Shown here one piece after another: positions 58,761 through 64,000 of a DNA stretch of 64,000 nt. The first letter of the stretch is position 1, and each line of letters opens with the position of its first letter. Source of the DNA: Gnetum montanum. Its lineage: Eukaryota > Streptophyta > Gnetopsida > Gnetales > Gnetaceae. The translations under genes and the position numbers were made by a program. The notes under the pieces are model-generated. The model worked only from the letters and a program-made list of their open reading frames with translations, did not search any database and was not told the DNA's origin. Location of the stretch: positions 52,879 through 116,878 of the forward strand of contig MNCI01003795.1 in assembly GCA_015680685.1 (NCBI GenBank), read 5' to 3'.

Positions 58761-61530
58761 GGACTTCCAAGATCAAATCTCTTTTTGGAAAGATGGCTAG
58801 CTTTGATCCACTTTGTGACCACATGGGTCAACATGACAATATACAATTAAGGGGCACTTTGGTTTGAAGGTTACTTGATAGGGATTTCAAAGGTTAAGGT
58901 GGCAGGGTTAGCAACCATAGGTGTTTACGAGGGCTTCATGGGATTGTTAATTCTAAAGAATGACCTTTTGCAAGGGTTGGTTTCAAGACCACTCATCTGA
59001 GGAGCCAATTGCAAGTTTATTGCCCTCGTAGCATTTCTTTGTTATGGTTGGGCAAGTATTTCACCCTACATGGATGAAGCATGTGGCAAAGGTGTTGATG
59101 ATGGTGGTGTAGAAGTGGATGGATATTAAGGAGGATAGAAGGGAAATGGGGACTCCCCTCTTGAAGAAGGTGCTCTGTAGTACTCCAAAGGGTAGTAGTA
59201 ATGTGGGAAGGAAGCATGACTAAAAGAGTCATGTGAAGAGACTAGTTGCTGAATGTAATAATTATACGGATCATGTTGGTGATAAGGGTACTACTGCCTT
59301 AGAGGTGGCACCCCCCATGACTATGTGTGATTCCATAGTTTGTACTATTCTTGAGGTTGAGGCAATGCTCCGCTCAAATAGTAAGCTTGTTGGTGGAATT
59401 GTTGTCGATAGTTTCCTTGTGGATAAGATAACCTCTTGGGTGCTTGCCATTTTACTAATCTAGGATTTAAAGCATACATTCTATATTCTTGTAAGTGTGA
59501 TAATATAGGATAACATTCCTTGAGATGTTCATATTAACAGATGTCACACGCATCATCAGAAGATTATGAATCTACAACCTCCTCTACTACTACAACTTTA
59601 TTCTTATCCTTGTGATATTTCTGTTTAGCATCCTTCTTCTTCCTTCATTCATGGCCACTATCTCCTTGATCTCTACATTCCTCTGCAATCTTCAAATAAG
59701 TTTGGAACTTGTCATCTAAGAAGTCCTACATCTTATCAACCTTAGCTGATATTTTGGAAAAAAAATTTGGATCAACAAGGTTTTCCTTTGTACTACTTCA
59801 TCAAGTGGTGCCTCCTCCTCGTTCTCATAGAATTGAACCTTACTCTTACAAATGGAGGGGTCTTTATTGTACTCTTTTGCAGTTTCCCATTTTTTTAGCT
59901 CCTCTTCCTCCTTGACCAATTGCCTATAAGCCTTTGAATCTGATGGGCCCTTAGCTCAAAAATTCTCCCTTTGGCATAGACCCCAACGGTTCTCCTTGTT
60001 TTAGTTCTAAGCCCATCTATGATATGGTGAAGCTGATCTCGTTAGGAATATCCATGGCCTAGGCATCGATGCAACAAAGAGTAGTGCCTACCCATGACCA
60101 CATCCAAGGACTCATGAGTGCCTTGTTTCCCACCTTGGATTTGCCTCTATAGATTGGGCACTCTGGAGTACATTTAGTATTTATCATTGAACAGCTTTAG
60201 CATCATATTCCATTATCAAAAGATCCTGATTCTAAGGACCAATACCAACTTTTTGCTTCCTTTATGAATGTCCCTGGGAATAGTTTCAACTTTTGCCATT
60301 CATTTTTTGCAAATGATTTTTTGGATCTGAGTTATATCCCCCCTCAAACTTGGGAATATTGTTCATATCTAGTTGTTTGATGCAACTATCCTTTAAGTAC
60401 CTAGTGGGAATTCTAATAGCCTCTAAAATGATCAACATATTTCTTGTAACTAGCATAGGCTCATTGTAGTCATAATGGTCTCTATGGCCCATGTCATGGC
60501 CATGATGCCTATGATGAGTCCTATTGTGCCTTCATTCTCTTTGATATTCTTTCCTTTGCTATTTTTCAAGCCCTTGGTCCTGTTATCTTGATCAGATCTA
60601 TGATCATCCCTATTGCATCATTCATCTTCATCATGATCTCTATTGTTCTTTCCATGGTCCTAGCCTCTGCTTCTCCTGTCGAAGTTGGAGGAGGAAGATG
60701 ACGAGGATGATGATGAAGGAAAAGAGGAAGGAGAATCAGCACTAGAATGATACATGCTACCTCCTCTTCTCTGGTCCCTACCTCGATCACTATATTTATC
60801 TTTCTCATGGTGCTTGTCATTTTTCTTACTTTTGGATGATTGGTTGTGGCTACTAGCTTTGGAGGCCCCCTAGTCTTGACATCCATTCTTCTTGTCATCA
60901 AGATTATTCACAATTAATTACAACCATTGGTTAAGGGTCTTCCCATCAAAGAAATGGGGAGAATCAATGTATTAGGAATGGCCTAAAAAGAAGTCCTCAC
61001 CCTCTTTGTGTGGTTGCAAAAATAAGTGGGTAGGAAATGTTTTGTCGTTTCCTCATATTAAGCTTTCATTTGCCAATCTTTCTTTCATTGGGCCTTTGTG
61101 GGATGATAATCCTAATAAAGGTGACCTTGGACCTCATACTTGGCATTAAGTCTAGCAATGTTGAACTTGATGAGATTGTTTAGTAGCATCATAGGAACGA
61201 ATTGGTCAAGAGGTAACACAATGTTGCCTTTCATGTCCCTCCATCATAGCTACTTGTCTTAATGCAAGATGAAGGTAAAATCTAGAGTGTAAGGATCCAG
61301 ATGGATGTTGACAACCTAGAACTGTTGGAACACTTGCACATTTGGACCTTCTTACCTTTGATTGGATTCACCAATGAGTGGCAATGGAGATTCTTCCTTG
61401 CAAGAAGAAGCCATATCAATGATTACTCAAAAAATGAGTGTGCTTTTTATCTTTTACTATTTAATGATTTAGCATTAGTTACCCCTTCAACATCTTTAGA
61501 TGATTTCACTATCTTTATTATCTAGTGTAC
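58761..61530 (-). pseudogene. gag: Unit N+1 gag
   Basis: Gag block QLDMNNIPKFEGGYNSDPKN lies at about 60,375-60,310. A knuckle-like CDIC sits near 59,545 with YEHLKECYP after it. A Q/Y/P-rich tail (SHASFPHYYYPLEYYRAP, then STSTPPSSTP) covers 59,225-59,080. A D/E/S-rich stretch lies near 60,860-60,690. The order matches TE-B. Several frames are needed, so it is a pseudogene. It would form the virus-like particle shell. Confidence 0.75.
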
Positions 61531-61542
61531 TTTGCTACACTA

Positions 61543-61563
61543 AGTCCTCGACAACAACGTCAA
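61543..61563 (-). other. Unit N+1 primer-binding site (tRNA-Asp, decayed)
   Basis: The minus strand reads TTGACGTTGTTGTCGAGGAC then T, directly next to the LTR. It matches TTGGCGCCGTTGCCGGGGAC apart from transitions. Confidence 0.8.
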
Positions 61564-62147
61564 TGATGAGCAACAAGTAGTTCCTCTACCTAATCATACG
61601 AATCATAGGCGTTCACCAATGATCTAGTCAAATTCTATGGACTTAGCCCCTAAATGCACTGATGGAAAAAGATGGTGTCTTAGAGACATGATCATTCTAT
61701 TTTTAGCTTTACTTGTGTAAGTTCAAGTGTGTGGTTAAGTGTAAGCCAAGGCACATGATATTTATTTATATCTTATATATTTATTTCATTTAATCTAAGT
61801 GTAAAATAAGGAGTATTAGTTAAAAGGTAACTATTGAACTATATAATGCCTTAATCTAGCTAGTCGAACATAAGCATTTGGGCCCACCTACCATGCACAT
61901 CTTGAACTCATTATAAATGCTACTAGGTTACCAGGTGTTATGCTACTAGGCAAACCAAGTGATAACACCACTACGATTACCAAGCATTAACAGTATGTTC
62001 AAGGTGGTTACACTTATGTGTTATTATTAAATGTATTAATTAACTAAGGACATGAATGTAAAATGCATAAGTAATAAAGTACATGAAATGAAGCATTAAT
62101 CTATTCTTAAGCATTACAAGGAATTCCAAGAAGCACATCTTTATTGC
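61564..62147 (-). mobile_element. Athila-like LTR shared by units N+1 and N+2, U3 deleted
   Basis: Plus-strand start TGATGAGCAACAAGTAG. It aligns with 12,754-13,340. Alignment stops at CATCTTTATTGCC (62,135-62,147); the U3, TATA box, polypurine tract and ORF2 C-terminus are missing. A short piece resembling the LTR beginning (CAACCATACAAATCACAAG, 62,148-62,166) follows. Confidence 0.8.
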
Positions 62148-62200
62148 CCAACCATACAAATCACAAGTGTGTACATACAAATGGCTATTGTTCTCGATAG

Positions 62201-63705
62201 TCAAATATGATGTTGTTGGTCATTGTTTTCCCAATCATTACTTGTATTAATTTCATCCACATCCTCATGCTCCATAGGAGTCATTGAGGGACTGGCCAAA
62301 GTTTGAGCATCTTGTGCTCCTGTGAAATCTGCCAGTGACACAACAGGGACGTTGAAAGATTCCTTGATGTGGTCCATGACCACCTCTGCAACTATGGCCC
62401 CTTCACCTGTTTCTAGTTGCACTTGAAAGGATGCAGCGTTCCGTGAAATCTATTGTAATCAATAAATCTCCTCTCCTCCTATTTGAATGGACACCTCACC
62501 TCATGCACGATCTATAGAGATAATGGATCATACGGTATCATCAATAACGCGGAAGAGATTTGCATCATCATAACCTCCCCAACTAACCATCTCAGCGATG
62601 GCCTTGAGATGGCTCATCGACGATCAATAGTCCTACAACGGTGGTGATAGGTGGTCTCGCTAGCTCGTGCTAGGCCCTGCTTCTTGTTGTTGACTGGGTC
62701 TCGTGGTTGGAGGTTGGCTGGGCCTTGCAAGTTGAGTTGCAGTGGGCCTCACCGTCTGTTCTTGTTCTAGCCCTAACATCTCACCAACAATTTTCCTTGC
62801 AGCTGGTGGCTTTAGCAGTTCAGCGTATGAAGCATTTTGGGCTTTCCTGAGGATATCATTGGTGTATCCTCGAATACCAGCATGCTTGCATAGCTTCCTG
62901 ATGAGACAAGGGAAGGGCAACACAAACTTCCCTGTCTTACATTCCTCAAACCTCCTTAGGATCTCCATGAAATATAGATGAGGCAAGTTAGCATTAACCT
63001 TTCCCATCAATATCACACATCCTCTTGCCACATATGTTGAAATTTTGTTCAACCCTTTTATGGGAATGTATGATAAGTTCCAATTTTAAAGTAGATTTTC
63101 TCTTCCAACGTCAACTCTCCATAGGTCTTGTCTTCTTTACCGTACGCCCTGTCTAACTAAACCTTTCATGCATCAACATCAGAGTGAGTGGACAGACGAG
63201 CAACCATTGGCCCTGTATTCGAAAGGTTTAATACTTCCAAAATGACTTGGACAAAGAAATCAATAGATACACCACAAATGTTAACAGTGGTGCCTTCTTC
63301 TTTATTGTGCCAGAATTGTTACGTTTCTCCTAAGTACTAGGCACTACTTTTAGAGAAGATAGGTCATAATGGGGACCCTTTGAGGTGGTCCCTAATGGCC
63401 TTAAGATCAAATTCTGTGAAAGGTCCAAAGTTTAATTCCACGATCACAGTAGCTGATGTGGACTTTTCATGGATGGCCTAGACACACTTCGAGGGCAACG
63501 TGAGGTGTCATCCCTATTCAGGCACTGCAGTAGCACCTCCTTCTACTTGTCTTGATTGCATAGTGGTAGGGTCTTCTTCATGGATACTGAACGTTTGCTC
63601 CTCTTACTCTGCGTGTTGTTCGGTAGGCATTTTTCCTCTACCTCTCCTGGGTTGCTTAAACACACCTTGAGTAAAACCTTCTTGTTGTGCACGCTTTGGG
63701 ACCAT
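62201..63705 (-). pseudogene. Unit N+2 ORF2, C-terminally truncated
   Basis: The ATG at 63,705 opens MVPKRAQQEGFTQG then PRRGRGKMPTEQ. The domain block (63,052-62,660) reads NLPHLYFMEI and FVLPFPCLIRKLCKHAGIRG, the clearest of the three copies, with a Q/P/T-rich tail (ATQLARPSQPPTTRPSQQQ). LETGEGAIVAEVV at about 62,410 starts the next segment. Compared with TE-B the coiled-coil and CPWDVP end are lost where the LTR join occurs. Stops interrupt the N-terminal third. Confidence 0.78.
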
Positions 63706-64000
63706 CTACAATCACACGAGGCCAATCATTAGTAAGGTTGCTTACGAAAGTTAAATTATACCTTACTTCCTACCTTAATGAGTTAATTCTAATTCTGTGT
63801 GATTTTAATGTTAAGAGTGTTTTATGGAAATGACTCCAAAGATTTAAATATTGGTCCACTTTGCTTAGGTGGTTTCAAAATTTTAATTTCCCGATATAGG
63901 TAAGGAGATGAAATTGTTTTTTGGCACATGTTTATTATTATTTTTATAACTAATTACCCTTGATAGTGTCCTTTGGGCAATGATAAATTTCAAACAAATT
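63706..64000 (-). other. Leader of unit N+2 ORF2
   Basis: Non-coding, similar to 50,652-50,800. The internal promoter seen in the other two copies would lie beyond the window end. Confidence 0.6.

Overview
This window is nuclear plant DNA made almost entirely of nested, mostly decayed LTR retrotransposons. I found no host gene, rRNA, tRNA or CRISPR array. The plant assignment rests on two Ty3/gypsy lineages. One is TAT-like: a YIDD reverse transcriptase, a second RNase H-like domain, a gag finger of the CxYHx4GHx4C type, and a primer-binding site starting TGGCGC. The other is Athila-like: an FMDDFS reverse transcriptase, a primer-binding site matching tRNA-Asp, and an extra 3' ORF. I cannot name the species. 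Depth of nesting and AT-rich decay suggest a large, repeat-rich genome.

Backbone, minus strand: an Athila-like element (unit about 11.9 kb) in a head-to-tail array in which neighbouring units share one LTR. The shared LTRs lie at 12,754-13,619 and 61,564-62,147. Unit N covers 6,468-12,753 (integrase, RNase H, RT, protease, gag). Unit N+1 begins with ORF2 at 13,860-16,686, continues at 42,135-46,994 and ends with RT, protease and gag at 56,066-61,563. Unit N+2 is represented by ORF2 at 62,201-63,705.

Insertions into the backbone: (1) TE1, positions 1-6,467, plus strand, a TAT-like element with gag-protease but no pol. (2) TE-D, 16,798-42,134, plus strand, a roughly 25-kb TAT-like element with gag-protease, an antisense intron-containing gene relic with an FCP1-like segment, a ~188-bp degenerate tandem array, and pol. 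(3) TE-E, 36,560-40,598, inside TE-D: three LTRs separated by very short internal segments. (4) A solo LTR at 43,811-44,718 with a perfect target duplication. (5) TE-B, 46,995-56,060, minus strand, an Athila-like copy that lost protease-RT-integrase but kept gag and ORF2. (6) A solo TAT-like LTR at 56,130-57,711.

The most unusual signal is regulatory. Each LTR family carries its own short dyad motif clustered upstream of its TATA box, and the same family-specific motif recurs elsewhere inside that element. In the Athila-like elements a second TATA box with the matching dyad lies 0.4-0.6 kb upstream of ORF2. This suggests an internal promoter that has tracked the LTR promoter.
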